This document shows positions 62,609-64,000 of a DNA stretch of 64,000 bases, piece after piece. A program made the translations under genes and the position numbers. Source of the DNA: CAVWZH01 sp963765285. Its GTDB lineage: Bacteria; Acidobacteriota; Terriglobia; Terriglobales; Acidobacteriaceae. The stretch lies in the NCBI GenBank assembly GCA_963765285.1, contig CAVXVR010000003.1, positions 434,001 to 498,000 of the forward strand, given 5' to 3'. Every line of letters starts with the position of its first letter. The stretch's first letter is position 1. The notes under the pieces were generated by a model. The model searched no databases, was not told where the DNA came from, and worked only from the letters and a program-made list of their open reading frames with translations.

Positions 62609-63124
62609 TTACCTCTCCAACCCATCAATTGCCAGGGTTCGCATCCCGCCAGTATCGAGCACTCTGCCCTTCACGAGAATTCCGGGAACACCTATGCGGT
62701 CAAGGATGCTCTCGGGAAGCCGTACGCCCCTCCGCTGGTTGAGAACCAGATAAACCTCTCCGCCCTGGTCCGACACAAACACTAGCGGACCTCCCGCTGC
62801 CACGCATAGTTTGGCGCAGAAGGCGTGATCGTAAGCGTGCATGTGGCTGCCGAAATAACAATTCGCATCGGTGACTTCACCGCGGAGCCTCACATCCTCT
62901 CCTGGCATTGTTCCTCCGGCCAGGAAATCAATGTTGCCTTGCTTCGCCATTCTCTGGGCTCTCACCAGATCGGCGACCAACGGCCGCACTTGAGCAAACG
63001 GCATATTGTTCAGCCCATACCGGTCTCCGAATTGGAAAGCACACAGCCCCAGGACCGCGATTGTGCCGAGCAGCGCAATCGATGACTTTCTACTGAGATG
63101 CCTTTGCCGTGCCCCGGCTCGCAT
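62609..63124 (-). CDS. Membrane-anchored Cys-rich protein of unknown function
   Basis: Protein of about 171 residues starting at the ATG at 63124 (GGAG upstream), overlapping the end of the sugar dehydrogenase gene by 35 bases. One N-terminal helix (IALLGTIAVLGLCAFQFG) anchors it. The conserved-looking part contains VTDANCYFGSHMHAYDHAFC followed by AKLCVAAGGPLVFV, three Cys and two or three His in a possible metal or redox site, then a beta-rich VYLVLNQRRGVRLPESILD region. I recall similar unnamed periplasmic proteins (CY...HAxCAxxCxxxGxP) in several phyla. The overlap suggests it works with the dehydrogenase, but that is inference. Confidence 0.68.
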   Translation of the reverse strand: MRAGARQRHLSRKSSIALLGTIAVLGLCAFQFGDRYGLNNMPFAQVRPLVADLVRAQRMAKQGNIDFLAGGTMPGEDVRLRGEVTDANCYFGSHMHAYDHAFCAKLCVAAGGPLVFVSDQGGEVYLVLNQRRGVRLPESILDRIGVPGILVKGRVLDTGGMRTLAIDGLER

Positions 63125-64000
63125 GGTTCTCCGCGTTTTGCTGGTTATTGGCGCTGGTATAGCTGATCCGCCAGATGGAGTTCGAGCCATCATCCGTGAC
63201 CATCAGCGATCCATCCTGAGCCACGGCGACACCGACGGGCCTTCCCCAGACGTGCCCGTTATCGACTACAAATCCGGTGACAAAATCCTCGTATTCACCG
63301 CTCGCCCGGTTGGTGTGATGCAGAGGTACGCGAATTACTTCATATCCGGTGCGCACCGACCGGTTCCACGAGCCGTGTTCGGAGGAGAAAATGTCTCCCT
63401 GATATTCGGCCGGGAACAGTGTGCCCTCATAGAACGTCATCTCGAGCGAAGCGTTATGAGGCTGCAACAAGACGTCGGGAACAATGACCTTGTCTTTTAA
63501 CTCCGGACGTTTTCCCTTATGACGCGGATCCTGATGGCCGCCGATGTACCACCAGGGCCAGCCGTAAAAGCCGCCTTCTTCAACATGAGTAATGTAATCG
63601 GGCACCAGATTGTCACCCAGGCCGTCCCGTTCGTTGACTGAGCACCATAGGTCGCCGGTTTTGGGATTGATCGCCAAACCCGCTCCGGCATTACGGATTC
63701 CAGACGCGTAGACTCGCAGGTCCGAACCATCAGGATTGAACTCCAGAATGTCGGCTCGATCCTTTTCGCCCGGCGTGGTATCGGGATCGTCGACATTCGA
63801 TCCCGATCCGACAGCAACGAACATCTTCTTACCGTCGGCGGTAAACTGCACGTCCCGCGTCCAGTGTCCCCCGTTATGGGGAAGATCCACGATGTGCTGG
63901 GGCGCACCGCGAGCCTTCAGGTCTCCGTTGGAATACGGAAAACGCACGACCGCGTCGTTGTCTCCGACATACACCCATTGAGGATTCTCCCCCGGAGGGA
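63090..64000 (-). CDS. PQQ-dependent-type sugar (sorbosone/glucose) dehydrogenase, 5' end outside the window
   Basis: C-terminal portion of a six-bladed propeller dehydrogenase; the frame is open to the window edge, beginning PPGENPQWVYVGDNDAVVRF, so the start lies beyond 64000. Visible features are GGHWTRDVQFTADGKKMFVAVG, SGIRNAGAGLAINPKTGDLW, EEGGFYGWPWWYIG and SSEHGSWNRSVRTGYEV, then the closing GRPVGVAVAQDGSLMVTDDGS. These match the glucose/sorbosone dehydrogenase family, which oxidises sugars in the periplasm with PQQ. Its 3' end overlaps the Cys-rich protein gene. The electron acceptor is unknown. Confidence 0.86.
   Translation of the reverse strand, partial: PPGENPQWVYVGDNDAVVRFPYSNGDLKARGAPQHIVDLPHNGGHWTRDVQFTADGKKMFVAVGSGSNVDDPDTTPGEKDRADILEFNPDGSDLRVYASGIRNAGAGLAINPKTGDLWCSVNERDGLGDNLVPDYITHVEEGGFYGWPWWYIGGHQDPRHKGKRPELKDKVIVPDVLLQPHNASLEMTFYEGTLFPAEYQGDIFSSEHGSWNRSVRTGYEVIRVPLHHTNRASGEYEDFVTGFVVDNGHVWGRPVGVAVAQDGSLMVTDDGSNSIWRISYTSANNQQNAENHASRGTAKASQ

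Noticed and set aside
1..64000. CRISPR array, tRNA, rRNA, integrase or transposase genes
   Set aside because: No regularly spaced direct repeats of CRISPR type, no cloverleaf-like sequence and no recombinase motif was seen by eye; a dedicated tRNA or HMM scan would be decisive.

Overview
The window is GC-rich and gene-dense. It has no rRNA, tRNA, phage or insertion-sequence genes that I can see. Gene content suggests a soil-type Acidobacteriota (Terriglobia-like) chromosome or metagenomic contig: FG-GAP/ASPIC-UnbV (CRTAC1-like) proteins beside a multiheme cytochrome with TPRs, a secreted S9 peptidase, a GH2 glycosidase, PilZ proteins, a Kdp system with an outer-membrane barrel, and many short palindromic repeats inside and between genes. 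The taxonomic call is inference; there is no marker gene here.

Layout. 1-13 kb: a 5'-truncated APC permease, then acyl-CoA catabolism. This holds the two separate subunits of methylmalonyl-CoA mutase with an AlkA-type glycosylase gene between them, a reverse-strand pair (outer-membrane barrel plus a PstS-like/TonB fusion), and a translationally coupled run of carboxylase beta subunit, HMG-CoA lyase, enoyl-CoA hydratase, thioesterase and histidine ammonia-lyase. The run looks like leucine plus histidine degradation. 13-26 kb: S9 peptidase carrying three in-frame palindromic inserts, HD hydrolase, zinc-ribbon XRE regulator, alpha/beta hydrolase, frameshifted malQ, PpiD-like foldase, GH2 glycosidase bracketed by direct repeats, glyoxalase and an APC permease. 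26.5-34.8 kb: a reverse-strand operon of a five-heme cytochrome/TPR membrane protein, a CRTAC1-like protein and an indel-riddled TPR/FG-GAP/ASPIC gene. 35-45 kb: Nudix, amidase, two PilZ proteins, rhodanese, GAF-like protein, pseudouridine synthase, amtB-glnB and a lipoprotein.

45-56 kb is a potassium-uptake island. Reading the reverse strand 5' to 3': a KdpD sensor-domain protein, KdpE, an 86-aa protein, an orphan winged-helix protein, an outer-membrane barrel, a 28-aa membrane peptide, then kdpF, A, B and C. The membrane and kinase half of KdpD is a separate, divergently transcribed gene. Two arrays of TAAAG-type half-sites with exact 11-bp period lie upstream of the barrel/kdpFABC unit and of the 86-aa/winged-helix unit, and are candidate KdpE operators. 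56-64 kb: soluble transhydrogenase, HtrA-type protease, DUF1348 protein, FdhD, two aldo/keto reductases, a Cys-rich anchored protein and a sorbosone dehydrogenase cut by the window end.

Three frameshifts (one in malQ, two in the barrel gene) are each repaired by removing one G from a GGG run, which looks like consensus error. The gene at 28.4-29.3 kb has many mixed indels. The most notable signals are the in-frame palindromic inserts, the 11-bp operator arrays with the split Kdp sensor, and the cytochrome/CRTAC1/TPR operon.
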